64,000 nt of DNA from Glaciozyma antarctica PI12 (lineage: Eukaryota > Basidiomycota > Microbotryomycetes > Kriegeriales > Camptobasidiaceae), in assembly GCA_002917775.1 (NCBI GenBank), contig KZ627161.1, forward strand, positions 2,221,102 to 2,285,101, written 5' to 3'. Of the stretch, positions 33,150 to 43,689 are shown piece after piece (the first letter of the stretch is position 1; every line of letters starts with the position of its first letter). Below the pieces are notes generated by a model. That model ran no database searches. It was not told the origin of the DNA and was given only the letters and a program-made list of their open reading frames with translations. The position numbers and the translations under genes were made by a program.

Positions 33150-33974
33150 GTTGTAGGTGTAAGGGGGGTTAACGGTGAGTTAGAAGGTGACCGAGGGCGA
33201 GCGATTCGTAGTTAGAGAGTCGTTCAAAGGGAAGAGAGCAGGAGCCAGCCGAAAACTCTTCCTCAGCCGGGCGGGGCGGGGCGAGTGGCGATTTCTATTG
33301 TCCGCTTGGAATTCCCTGCTAGTGACCAACTTGGTGCTCCTCTGTCTCTCTCTCTAATCCCTGCCGGCGAACGCGGGCGTATGGCTGCCGTTCCAGTAGA
33401 CCTGCTCAAACTCAGGCGAGGAGACGTCGTCCTAATCCCCAGCGCTTTCGACCTCCAGACAGGCACTCCGGGCTCGACGTCTCCAGGCTCCTCTCAGCGT
33501 TTCCCAACTCGTTAGACCTCAACGACGCAGACGAACCTGGACTGAACTGCGTCGTCGTGGCTTCATCACCCACGGGACCGCCCTTCCTCCTTCAACGCCT
33601 TTCGACAACCCTTTCCCGCCGAACGCACGCCCGACGAGCGATGGCAAGGCGGAGTACGTTGATCTCGAGGTCTTTCCCCTACGCTCCTTCACTCAGCACC
33701 CTCTCGACCTCTCCGCACTCTCCGACTACCCTCCGAACCGCAACGGTGCTTTCAGCATTCCTCTCTTCGCCAACCCCGGTCCCGATCCTCTCGCCGCCCC
33801 TATCTCCTCGCTGCAACTCCCCGGCGAGCAGCCTACCAGTGCATGGCTGCACGCGGAGCTTCTCAGCTACCGGATCTGGCTGGCTGACCCCTCCGCCGTT
33901 GTGAGTCCCTTCCTCTCTCCTCACCCACTTCAAATCTAACCTCCTCCGTTCGTGCAGTACCGCTCCACTCCGAC

Positions 33975-34680
33975 TCCCCTTCACCTCAGCAGCGCCGAAC
34001 TTCGGGCGGTCACCTCTCACGCACTCGGCCTCTATCGACGGATCAGCATTAGGACTCCTCCCATCCAGGACACCTTGTACCGCCTCGCTGCCCTCTCCGT
34101 CTCCCCTCTCCACCATTCAACCTCTTCCACCCCTTCTATCATTCGGAAGGACGATTCCTCGGGTGAATCAAGCCAGGGACCGCGAGGGTTCGGCGGGGGC
34201 GGGACGGGAGGAGCAGCGGATCGTTCAGGACGTCGCGGAGGACAGGCCGTGATGGGACGACGCAGCGAGCGGGGTAGAACCTGAGCAGAGGTAGTGAGTG
34301 GGGAAGTGGTGGAGGATTGGGATGAGGACGAGTCGGAGGAGACCGAGGAGACGTCGGACGGCAGTGTGGGGTACCCCATGTTCTCCGAGAGTCAGCGTCT
34401 CGCCCTCGGGATTGGGAGGAAGGAGTCAACGATGAAGGAGGAGCTGAGGGCGAACGGGAAGGTGGATATGGGAGGGAGGATGGATCGATGGAGGGAGGGG
34501 GTGCGGGGAACGGAGGGGGATTTAGGAGGATGGGACGGGTGTTGGTTTTTTCGATGTTTCGTTGCTTTTTTCGATATTTCGTTGATTTGCTCGAGATTTG
34601 AAGGAGGAGAGACTTCCTTGAGACTGGGCGAACAAGCACTCGCCACTAGATCTTCGCAACCGCTCTTCCTCCTTCATCCA
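33975..34680 (+). repeat. Inverted segmental repeat, left copy
   Basis: Matches 40998-41595 in reverse-complement orientation. Shared tracts include CCCCTTCACCTCAGCAGCGCC, GAACTTCGGGCGGTCACC, GACGTCGGACGGCAGTGTGG, GGTACCCCATGTT and GTCAGCGTCTCGCCCTCGGG, and beyond the gap TTTGCTCGAGATTTG and CTTCGCAAC. The middle is diverged, with indels. Homology starts just inside the last exons of the unknown gene at 33381 and runs past its end. Confidence 0.88.
34525..34605 (+). repeat. T-rich tandem motif
   Basis: Two near-identical units of TTTTTTCGATRTTTCGTTG follow one another at about 34537-34585, in a locally AT-rich stretch. The equivalent place in the right copy is the assembly gap and its ambiguous T-rich edge, suggesting this motif is expanded there. 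Confidence 0.7.
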
Positions 34681-34907
34681 CGGCTCCCGGCTCCCGCTCC
34701 GCCATAAACTTGAGCACAATTGCTCTTCACCCCTCGGTCGCCCAGTTCACTTCGCATCGCCGTCTCGCGTCCTTGCTCGCGAAGCCGGGGGCGAGATCAT
34801 CGAAGAGCGGACGACGCACGGGGCCAATCGCGACGCAGAGTGGCGAGCAAGAACGTGTTGAAAGCAACAATACAAAAACTCCGGACAGCCAGCTGCACTC
34901 CTCTCGC

Positions 34908-37009
34908 CTAGCCCATCGCCTTGCGCTTCTCCTCCCCCTCGTCACCTTCCTCCTCCTCGCGAGTATCCGTCTCCAGCGCTCCTTGGTCCTCCACTTCAAG
35001 CGACTCTTCGGCGGCGAAATCGGACTCAAAGATTGACTGGTCGGAGCGTTAGCAATATAGAGCGAGGAGAGGGAGAAGCGACGAACGACTTGGCCTCGAG
35101 AGTAGTAGTGCGCAGGCTTCTCTCCGCGCACGACGGCTTGGTCGATGAGAACGTAGCGAATGCTCTGCATTCGTTAGCAGTCAGCGGTATTCCCAGGCGC
35201 AGTAGGAGCGGGAACGAACCGATTGCCTGCGAAAAAGGTCAGCGAGAGCTCAACGACAAAAAAGAACGAACGCACGGAGCCGTGTACATCGCCTCAAGCA
35301 GAACGCCTTCCAGAATACTCCTCAGTCCTCGCGCTCCGGTCCCTTTCCCAACTGCAGCTGCAGCGACCTCCCTCAGCGCCGCCGTCGTGAACCTGCTCGT
35401 CGCCCTCAGCCTCTCTTCTCAAATGCGAAGGGACGAACGTACCGGCACTCGACGCCCGAGCTTCGAAAAAGCGCCTCGTACTGCCGTACGAGCGCATTCT
35501 TCGGTTCGGTGAGGATGCGCAGGAGGTCGGCTTCGCTGAGAGCTTTGAGCGTCGCGACGACGGGGAGGCGACCGATAAATCTGCGCGCGTGGTGAGCTCC
35601 TCGTACAGGCTCGTGACGACGGGAGGGGCGTACTCGGGGATGAAGCCAAAGCTGACGAGATCGGCAGGCTCGACGAGGTCGAGCATGGAGGTCTGCGAGC
35701 CTTCGTTCGGCGTGAAGAATGGCAGAGCTTGTGAGGAGGGAGTTGTGGGGTGATGCGAGCTGTGAAGCCGATGGAACCGCGTTCGACGCGATGAGAGATT
35801 ATCTTCTCGATTCCGACGCTGCGAGACCTCGTAAGTCGGAGTGAGAAGCGCAAAAGAGGACGGGCGCACAAAGCTCCGCTGAGCACGAAGATGATGTTGG
35901 TCGTGTCGACGAGATGAGCGTCTTTCGCTGTCGACAGGTCAGCCTCGAGTGCGAATTCGAGGAAGGAGAGCGACGTACGAGGTCCTTTCCGCCTCCCACC
36001 GTCCTTATCAGGGACGCTGACGATCGTCCCTTCGAGGATCTTAAGCAAAGCCTGCTGCACTCCCTCCCCGCTCACATCCTTCGCATGCCCCCGACGACCT
36101 CGCGAGCTTGTCGATCTCATCAATAAAGATGATACCTCGCGACGCTCGTTCCGCATCCCAATCCGCCGCCACCAGCAGTCGATGTACGCACGTCTCGACG
36201 TCCTCTCCCACATCTGCGTCCCTCGTCAGCTTTCCGAAAGGCAAGACCGAGGGAAAGCACCCACACCCCGCCATAGTCATCCCCGTCGCTTCGACCCCAA
36301 CGAACGGCACATCCAAGCACCTCGCCAACGTCCTCGCCAACAAGCTCTTCCCCGACCCCGTCGGCCCCAGCAGCAACACATTACTCTTCTCATACACCAC
36401 CTCGTTCACCACCGTCGTCGTGGGCGGGACGACTCCCTGCGTCTGCCCTTCGAAATCGGTTAGGATCTCCGATTCGGCGGTCCGGCGACGAAGAGGGATA
36501 GGAGAGGCGTAGTTCGTTGGATCAGGGTCTGGAGGCGGGGGTTTGCGTCGGCGTGTAGGAGAGGGAGCGTACGAGGGGTCGAAAGTGAGGGGGTCGGAGG
36601 GGTGGCGGTCGCGAGGTTGGATGGTCGAGGTGGTGATGGGCGGGGTGCGGTGGTCGAGGGAGGAGCTCTCTTCGACGGGTGTGGGTGGGGAGAGGTGGCG
36701 GAGATGGATGTAGTGGTTGTAGACGCTGCGATGAGGTCAGCTCTTGAGTGCGTGTGGCTGGCAGAAGGGGCTCACGCCACTGCAAGGATCTTCTTTGCGC
36801 GTTCTTGACCCACCACAAACTCGTCGAGATGGGCCGAGAGCTGCGGGGGCAGAGTTAGTTCCGTGCTGCTTCGAGTTTGCGCCGAGATGGGCGAGCTTGA
36901 GAAGGAGGAGCTCGTCAAGAACGCGATTCAGCCACGCCGGCCCAAGCGCTCCTTTCGTTTGCGGCTCCTCCTCGAAATCAGGACGAGGGGTTCCATGCAA
37001 ATACAGCAT
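34908..37009 (-). CDS. MCX1: Mitochondrial ClpX-type AAA+ unfoldase
   Basis: ATP-driven unfoldase of the mitochondrial matrix. Clear blocks from the 5' side: [19 protein letters not shown] (about 36790-36840), [31 protein letters not shown] (Walker A, about 36350), [26 protein letters not shown] (Walker B, about 36115), [29 protein letters not shown] (sensor 1), GFIPE, then the C-terminal AAA small domain with [16 protein letters not shown] and [10 protein letters not shown] (sensor 2 Arg). It ends in an acidic tail ([16 protein letters not shown]), stop at 34908-34910. Introns are short. The N-terminus is unsettled: ATG at 37009 gives [15 protein letters not shown], joined by a weak GTTCTT donor, but open sequence continues upstream, so a targeting peptide may lie further 5'. 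The zinc-binding domain of bacterial ClpX was not seen. Confidence 0.9.
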
Positions 37010-38295
37010 CGCAGCGTTTTCCTCCTTCAAAAGCAGATGCGCTCTTTTGCCCGACGAAAGGAGCTCACTGCCAGACTGCGAAGGAGAGCGGAGATGCTGC
37101 GATGGGCAGGACGAAGGCGCGCCCTCGTCAAAGCGATAACGCTCGCCGTAGCGGTACTTCGCGATAAAGGGCTTCAGTGAAACTTTGCGAGCAACAGCTC
37201 TGCAGTATCACGATCGCAAGACGGGGGTGTTGATGGAGGAACAGCGGCGTTCCCCCCACTCCTCCCGAGGAGCGGAAGTCACTCCGCAGCTTCCAGACTC
37301 GCCCTCGGCATGCTTAGCAAGCAACTCTTGTCGAGTGGCTCGAAAGCGGCGGAAGAATTGCCACCTTGAGCTCCTGCGAAGGAGAGCTGCCAGTGTGGAG
37401 GTAGAGGGAGACTTTGTGGGACCTCAGCAGCTGGTCCTTCCACTTCCTCGAAGCGCGCGGCCTGACTGCAGTTCCACACCAGCCCGCTCTTCCAATCCTC
37501 TGCTCGAGCGCAGCAAGTCGCGTCCTTGACCTCGGCGCCAGGTGAACCTCGAACCGCACTCTCGGCAACGGCTGCGTTCCTCCTCAAGAAGGATCGCAGG
37601 ACAGCGCTAGAGGCGATATCGCGAAGGACACCTGGCGAGCGCTGACAAGGGGAGCAGCGCTGGTTGGTACCTGAGGCGTTCAAGCCAAGCGAAGGGGGGA
37701 GCTACCTGCGCATCGGCCCTGGGCGCTCGCTCGGTAAGGCGAGGCTGCTCGAATTTAGCGGCACCGATCCACCTTCTCCACTGGAAAGGCAAGCCAGATC
37801 CGCAAGAGACTCGGCAGCGAGCCTCTCCTCCCACCAAGGCGCCAGCTCTCTCCCTCACTCTCCCTCCCTCCCGCCTCACCACTCCCTCACCACCCAACCG
37901 ACTGTAGGCCTACTCACCTGCCTGGGATTCAACCCCGACAGCTCCGACTCCCTCCTAGTCCAGCTGGCGACTGTCCCTCCTGCTGTAGCGCTGCCTCCTG
38001 ACCCGCCGAGACCGATAGGCGCCGTCTCTCTTGGGAGTAAAGGAGGATGAGCTGAAGGTCGGCTGAGTTGTCGAGTCTGTTCAAGTACTTTATGGCGTCC
38101 TTTAACGATTAATTCAGGTCGATAACGGAGTAGCGAGGACATGGGATAAGGGAAAGAATGGGAGAGTAAGTAAATTACTTACTTACCTACTCGAGATAAG
38201 TGAATTGGCTCCAAGCTGTGGAGCGTTCACCCTCTCTCTCCCTCAACTTGGCTCACTCAAGTCAGGACTCAGCTCAGTTTACAGCCTACACGACT
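37010..38295. other. Intergenic between MCX1 and RCC1 (divergent promoters)
   Basis: About 1.3 kb. It may contain the true 5' exon of MCX1 (coding-like frame on the minus strand at about 37030-37140). Frames of 128-134 codons at 37279-37683 (-) and 37664-38050 (+) overlap each other and show no family motif. Confidence 0.5.
38166..38182. promoter_or_regulatory. AT-rich palindrome upstream of RCC1
   Basis: GTAAGTAA-A-TTACTTAC, two perfect 8-bp arms around one base, about 115 bp before the RCC1 ATG. It stands out as AT-rich in a GC-rich setting and could be a transcription-factor site. Function is inference only. Confidence 0.35.
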
Positions 38296-40691
38296 ATGCC
38301 ACCTCGTGAGTCACTCAGCCTAAAGTCACGGCTTGAGCGCAGTCAACCGTTCAACAATCTCCTCCCTTCACTTCTCTTGACGCGGTGGCAGCTCGTGAGA
38401 AGGAAGGACCGGAGTGGGAGGATGAGGGATGATAGGTCTGCCGAAGAGCAGCGGGAGTGGAGCAGGCGGGGCGACGGGGGAGGAGGACGCAGGGAGGACC
38501 GGGAGGAAGTAAGGAGACGACGTGAGCAGAACGGCGCGCTGGGAGCTCAGCAGAGGGGACCCAGGCACGCAGAGGGACTGCTTGAGCTAGGAGAACTGCT
38601 GCCGAGTTGACTCTCACTCCATGGCGTCAGCTCAGGAGGACCTGTCTTGACACCTTCTCGACGGGACGATGAACGAACGAGCTAACTCTCTCCCCTCCTC
38701 GAACGAACAGGCGCCCGTTCCGCCTCCATCGCCTCCAACGGTGGAACCCCACGCCGCTCCTCCCGCGCCTCCATCGTCCCTCCCCCCTTCGCCGCCCCAT
38801 CCAACCCTCCTCGCGCCAAACGCGGTCGTTCCGTCTCCGTCGCTCCCTCCCTCGCCGAATCCGACGAAGGCTCCGACACCTCCTCCGCTCCCAAGCGCCG
38901 TAAAGCCGCTCCTCGCGTACCCAAGGCGCCTCGCGTACCGAAGCCCAAGGTCCGCCGCGCCCCGATCGTAGGACTCAACCCCATCCCGACCTTGTTCCCT
39001 ACGGTCGAGGTTGGGTTCGAGGTCCCTGCGATTCCTGGGCAGACGGAGAAGCCTAGGACGGCGTTCGTGTTTGGGAACGGTGACTTTGGGCAGCACGGAA
39101 TGGGCGTGGGGGATAACGTCCTTTGCGAGATCAAGAGGCCTCGTCTCCACAAGTGGTTCGAGGACAAGATCAAGGAGGGTGGAGCGTGGGCGGGAGGAAT
39201 CGCTGGGTTGGAGTGCGGAGGAATGCACACGCTTTGCATTGATGGAGAGGGCAAGGTGAGTGCGAGTTTCGGATCTGAGGAGCTCGGAAGCTGATTCACT
39301 TTCGAACAGGTCTGGTCCTGGGGGTACGCTGCTTTCTTGCGCGAGAAGAAACAGACCTGACGATGGCGCACGCAGTATTAACGACAACGCCGCACTAGGC
39401 CGCAAGACGGACGTCCCTGGCGTCGAGTCGGAGGAGCTCGAGACGCAGCCGATGCTCGTCGAAGGTCTCGTCGAGGAGGGATTCAAGGCCGTTCGCGTCG
39501 CCGCAGGAGACAGCGTCTCGCTCGCCATCAGCGACCAGGGAGAGCTCCGCTGCTGGGGATCGTTCCGCGTACGTTCACTCTCGCTTCTCAAACGGGGAGC
39601 AAGCTAATGCGATGCGCAGGCGAGCGAGGGACCTCTTGGATTCGATGGCGTCGAGGGATCATCGCAGACTCAGCTCAAGCCTGTCCCGCTGAAGAACCTC
39701 GAGGCGCACACGATCGTACAGATCGCGACCGGCGACGACCACTTCCTCGCCCTCACCTCGAAGGGGCAAGTCTTTGCGTGCGGAAACGGAGAGCAGAACC
39801 AGCTTGGTCGCAAGATCATCCAGCGTGCGTTCTCTCCTCTCGCCTTCGGTACAGCTAGAACCTCGCTGACACCCAGACGCAGGCCACAAGACCCACGGCC
39901 TCACTCCCGAACGCCTCGCCCTCAAGAACATTGTCCTCATCGGCAGCGGCTCCTACCACTCGTTCGCCGTCGACACCCTCGGCGCCGTCTACGCCTGGGG
40001 CCTCAACTCGTTCCGTCAAACCGGCGTCTCGGACGACCGCGGCGGCTGGGAGGAGACGATCACCTCGCCGACGCTCGTCGACGCTCTCCACCCCTCGGCG
40101 CACGACGGAGCGCGCGTCGTCCAGATCACCGGCGGCGTTCACCACACCCTCTTCCTCTTCTCCAACGGCCAAGTCTGGGCTTGTGGGCGATGCGACGGAC
40201 ACGAAGTCGGACTCCCCTCTTCGCACCCGGCGATGCAGGAGAGCGCGGCGCGCGAAGCGGAAGCCAAGGCTCTTCGCGCCGTTCGACACGTCGAGGTCCG
40301 GACGCAACTCGAGGAGGAAGCGACGGCCGAGGGCGCAGAACTTAATGGCGACGAGGCGGCGTTCAAGGCTGCCGAAGCGGCGGCGCAAGGAATCCCCCTC
40401 CCGAACCCCTACATTCCTCTCCCGACTCTCCTCTCCTTCCCCCTTTCGACGCCCGACCAGAGCGAGAGTTTGATCATCCAGATCGCCGCGGGAACGAGGC
40501 ACAACTTTGCCGTTTCGGCGAGCGGAGAGGTCTTCAGTTGGGGAGTCGGGAACACGAGTCAGTTGGGGCTGGGAGACGAGGAGGAGGCGGAGGTGCCGAC
40601 CAAGGTCAAGAGCGTCGCGATGGAGGGGTACCGCGTTCTCCAGGCGTCGACAGGGGGACAGCACTCGGTCGTCGTCGCTATCAAGCCTTGA
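38296..40691 (+). CDS. RCC1: RCC1-type guanine nucleotide exchange factor for Ran
   Basis: Chromatin-bound exchange factor that loads Ran with GTP in the nucleus and so drives nuclear transport and spindle assembly. ATG at 38296; exon 1 is only 10 nt (MPP plus one base) and is followed by an unusually long 405-nt intron (38306-38710). The N-terminus is basic and Ser/Pro-rich (PKRRKAAPRVPKAPRVPK), fitting DNA binding and nuclear import. Then come the RCC1 blades: FVFGNGDFGQHGMG, VWSWGINDNAALGR, ELRCWGSF, VFACGNGEQNQLGR, VYAWGLNSFRQTG, VWACGRCDGHEVG and VFSWGVGNTSQLGLG, about seven repeats. An Ala/Glu-rich insertion (about 40240-40400) sits between blades 6 and 7. Stop TGA at 40689-40691. It is essential in other fungi (SRM1/pim1). 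Confidence 0.95.
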
Positions 40692-40997
40692 GCGGGTAGT
40701 GTTGTGGGAGGGAGGAGGTATGGACGTTAGAAAGTCGCTCGCAATTCAGGAAGATTTGCGTCGCCCTCTTGTAGCGTCGCTCGCCGGGTGGCAGATGACG
40801 AAGAGGGGAAGCGAGCCCGCTGACAGCGAAGCTGGGAAGGCCCAACGCTCTTTCGCTCTCGTGCACCTAGCAAGTGAAGACTGCAAGATCGCAATGTGTG
40901 GCTAGACTGGAGAAGTCAGCGGTGCAGAAGAGGCTGTGCGCGAATGAACGGTGGAGCACGAAGGAAGCGAGGGAAGGGAGGGAGGAACAGAGCTTAT

Positions 40998-41595
40998 GAA
41001 GGAGACTCGGGAGAGTCGTTGCGAAGGTCTGAGTGCGAGTACTCGCTGGCTCAGTCTCGAAGAAGTTCGTCCTCCTCCTTCTCCGCTCCTCCGCTCCTTC
41101 TCCTCCAAATCTCGAGCAAAGNNNNNNNNNNNNNNNNNNNNNNNNNNNNNNNNNNNNNNNNNNNNNNNNNNNNNNNNNNNNNNNNNTNCNTNTTNTNTTT
41201 CTCCCCTCCTTTCCCCGCACCATCGATCCACTCCCATATCCACCTTCCCGTTCGCCCTCAGTTCTTCCTTNNAATCCCGAGGGCGAGACGCTGACTCTCG
41301 GAAAACATGGGGTACCCCACACTGCCGTCCGACGTCTCCGAGGTCGCATCCGACTCGTCCTCATCCCAACCGTGCGCCTGTCTCCCACTAACGACCTGCG
41401 CCCAGCTTCCACCCGTATCGGCAGCGCGCCCCGTCTCTGCTGCTCCTCCCCTTCCTCCCGACCTATCGGCTCCTCTTCCTGCTCTCTCCCCCCCGAATCC
41501 GAATCCTCGTCCCGGTCGGTGATCTGGGCGCAGAGGCTGAGTGCGTGAGAGGTGACCGCCCGAAGTTCGGCGCTGCTGAGGTGAAGGGGATACGA
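40998..41595 (-). repeat. Inverted segmental repeat, right copy (contains assembly gap)
   Basis: Reverse-complement counterpart of about 33975-34680. It retains ELRAVTSHAL-coding DNA and the SDGSVGYPMFSESQRLALGI-coding DNA, but in frames that no longer agree with one another, and lacks the upstream exons. It is therefore a truncated gene fragment and not a second gene. The copies are 6.3 kb apart and flank MCX1 and RCC1. Confidence 0.85.
41122..41198. other. Assembly gap and ambiguous bases
   Basis: N from 41122 to 41186, then a T-rich stretch with scattered N to 41197. Two more N at 41271-41272. The gap falls inside the right inverted repeat, at the position matching the T-rich tandem motif of the left copy, so the true length is unknown. 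Confidence 0.98.
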
Positions 41596-41780
41596 CGTCG
41601 GTCAAGGAGGCGCCATTAAAGTTCGCGGAGTCGTCTTGCACTCTTTGCACTCTTTGGCTCCCACCACTCGCGCAGGACAACGCTCTGCTCCCACTGCTTC
41701 AAAACAGACGGCGATACAGGCGAATACTTGCCCTACATTCCCCACAGGCACGCAGCGCTGACCCGTGGTGCGCAAACAGC

Positions 41781-42982
41781 ATGGCAGCCACTCTCGAGCC
41801 AGAGCTCCTCCTCGAGATCCTGCAGCTCGCTCTCCACCCTGCCGCCACTTCGAACTGCCACGAAGACTCACCTGCAACCTACTGCAATATCCTTTCCTTT
41901 TCCCTCGTAACGCGGTCCTGGACAGCGCCAGCGCAAGCTCTTCTCTCGCGCCACGTCCAGCTCACCAGGTCGGAGCAGGCGGACGCGTGGCTTGGATCGG
42001 TGGATACGCGAGACGGTGGTACTGTTCAGCTGCGTCTCTGGGCGGAGGAAGGCGAGTTGCTGCTTACTGCGGGGCAGGGAAAGGAGCTAGTGTGTTGGTG
42101 TGCGCAGAGAGGACTGAGGAGGCTGGAGCTTTGGGGGACGGTGCCATTTGAGTCGAGCCGCTTCGCTGATTCTCTACTGGCTGGTGATTTCTTTCTGAGG
42201 ATCTGATCGAGTGGGAAGAGCTGATCACCCTGCAGACCTTGAGGAGCTCAGCGTCGGGAGCCACTTTCAAGTCATCGCTGTCCCTCGCACCTTCCCCCCG
42301 TTCCGCCTCCAAGCCCTCGAGCTCCAAAGCACTTTGCTCACCCCAGCTCCTCTCATCGCGCTACTCAAAACCTCCGCCACGACGCTCACCTCGCTCCACC
42401 TCCCCCTAATCTACCGCGACTCATTCCAATTCCTCGACGCCCTCGAGCCGCACTTTGCCGCTTTCGCACCTACTCTCCGCTATCTCGTTCTTCCCGCAGG
42501 ATAAACTCGACTGTTACAGCACCTTCATCGTTTCTGCCTCTCATCCCTCGCCTTCATCGACTCTCTCCCGCGGTGGGAAGCGAAAGCCCTACTCGATGCG
42601 CCCTACTCGACGCCACGAAGCACTCGCTTCAGGTCATAGAACTAAGATGCACGTCTCACCTTGACCCTCTCCCTCTCGAGCAAAAAGCGGGGATGCATTA
42701 CTTGCTCCGCTACCTCCTCATCAAGGACGAAGCGGAAGATTTTCCGAAGTTGCGTCAGTTCAAGCTCGATCCCCGCATCAAGATTGCCCACACGGCGGAG
42801 GGCTCTCGTGCCTGTAGGACGCGGATGCGAGAGCGCGGGATCGAGCTGGTGGGAGGGAACGAAGAGACGCCTTCGGCGCCGGAGCTTATGGTGAGTTCGT
42901 TCCGCGAATCATTGAGGGTGGTTGCTGACTTTTTCCTCTTTTCGAACAGCGCGAGCTTTTGTATCACTGCGTATTGGCGTAG
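41781..42982 (+). CDS. F-box/LRR-like hypothetical protein (apparent frameshift)
   Basis: ATG at 41781. The N-terminus PELLLEILQLAL..YCNILSFSLVTRSW looks like a fungal F-box-like helix set. Leucine-rich strands follow (LRRLELWGTVPF; an intron at about 42185-42236; DLEELSVGSHF; LQALELQSTLL; TSLHLPLIY; LRYLVLPA), then a frame change at about 42502 (the running frame hits TAA while INSTVTAPSSFLPLIPRL continues in another), HSLQVIELRC, and a last exon RELLYHCVLA after the intron at about 42890-42949. Stop TAG at 42980-42982. Adding one base near 42500 joins everything, so this is a sequencing error or a recent inactivation. F-box function (SCF substrate adaptor) is inferred from layout only. Confidence 0.6.
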
Positions 42983-43431
42983 CGGCAACACGAACCGACG
43001 CCTTCCATCAAGCGAGCGTCTCATGGCTGAACTGGCTCACGTCGTGTTTGCAACACCTGTGTCGCTTGGCGCGTTCGGTTTCTCTGCGCTTTCAGGGTGC
43101 GGAAACGTATGACTTGTGCAGGATTCGAGAGAAACCTGTGCGAAGCGAGTTGAGGAGGAGACGGAGCTCCGAAACGACTTTTCGCGCCGCCTGTCGCGCT
43201 GCCGACGAGGCGCAAGAGCGGGAGTTGTAACCTCGTGACCCTGGAGCTCAGTAATCGAGTCAGTCCAAAGATACGCTACTCGGGGCCGACGCGAAGTAAA
43301 GGGCGCGAAGGAGGGATTTCGCGCGGCTAAGAGCTAAGGAGCGAATTTTGGCCCAAGCCGCTGCTCTCCTTCTCACCTCCAACGGCTTCTGCCAACTCCA
43401 GCCCCTTCCCCAGCGCTCTTACCGACACCGA
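42983..43431. other. Intergenic, ~450 bp
   Basis: Nothing recognisable apart from the leader of the possible small gene that follows. Confidence 0.5.
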
Positions 43432-43689
43432 ATGAACACCGGCTCAACTTACAATTGCATGGAAAACACCTTCCTCGCTGGCAGGTGAGTCCTCGCTCCC
43501 TTCTCTTTGTGACTCGTTTGGGGGTGTTATTGCGAGGGTGAGGGAGACGGGCAACGGGAGGGGGAGGGGTGTGGAGTGGGGTGGTCTGGTACACTGGGGG
43601 CTGCCAGGGCGAGTACAGGCGGGGGCGAGGAGGAGACCTATCACACTCCCGGCATCACAGCAAAAGGAGGGGCCTCTTCCGGGTTCTGA
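43432..43689 (+). CDS. Possible 44-residue protein, two exons
   Basis: ATG at 43432 (MNTGSTYNCMENTFLAG), GTGAGT donor at 43485, CCAG acceptor at 43607, then ASTGGGEEETYHTPGITAKG and TGA at 43687-43689. The 53- and 82-nt exons join in frame to exactly 45 codons including the stop. There is no signal peptide and no family I recognise. The support is splice geometry and composition only; a chance structure is possible. Confidence 0.33.

Larger units (their letters stand above)
33381..34710 (+). pseudogene. Unknown gene, apparently frameshifted; its 3' part is duplicated at ~41 kb
   Basis: ATG at 33381 reads MAAVPVDLLKLRRGDVVLIP. Coding character then moves to another frame (LDVSRLLSAFPNSLDLNDAD..LNCVVVASSPTG, 33473-33600) and to a third (STPFDNPFPPNARP, AEYVDLEVFPLRSF, HAELLSYRIWLADPSAV, 33592-33900). 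There are no gaps large enough for introns between them. A normal intron (33901-33957) precedes YRSTPTPLHLSSAELRAVTSHALGLYRR; later a TGA (34282) separates this from DWDEDESEETEETSDGSVGY and a basic tail to 34707. Either the sequence has indels or the gene is decaying. No family recognised. Confidence 0.5.

Noticed and set aside
33679-34116. 145-codon minus-strand frame opposite the unknown gene
   Set aside because: Antisense of the better-supported plus-strand coding blocks (HAELLSYRIWLADP and its intron); no independent evidence.
37920-37950. tRNA-like T-loop wording (GGATTCAACCCC)
   Set aside because: No anticodon arm, acceptor stem or D-loop could be built around it; no other tRNA candidate was found in the window.
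37664-38050. 128-codon plus-strand frame before RCC1
   Set aside because: Low-complexity Pro/Ser content, overlaps an equally open antisense frame, no motif.
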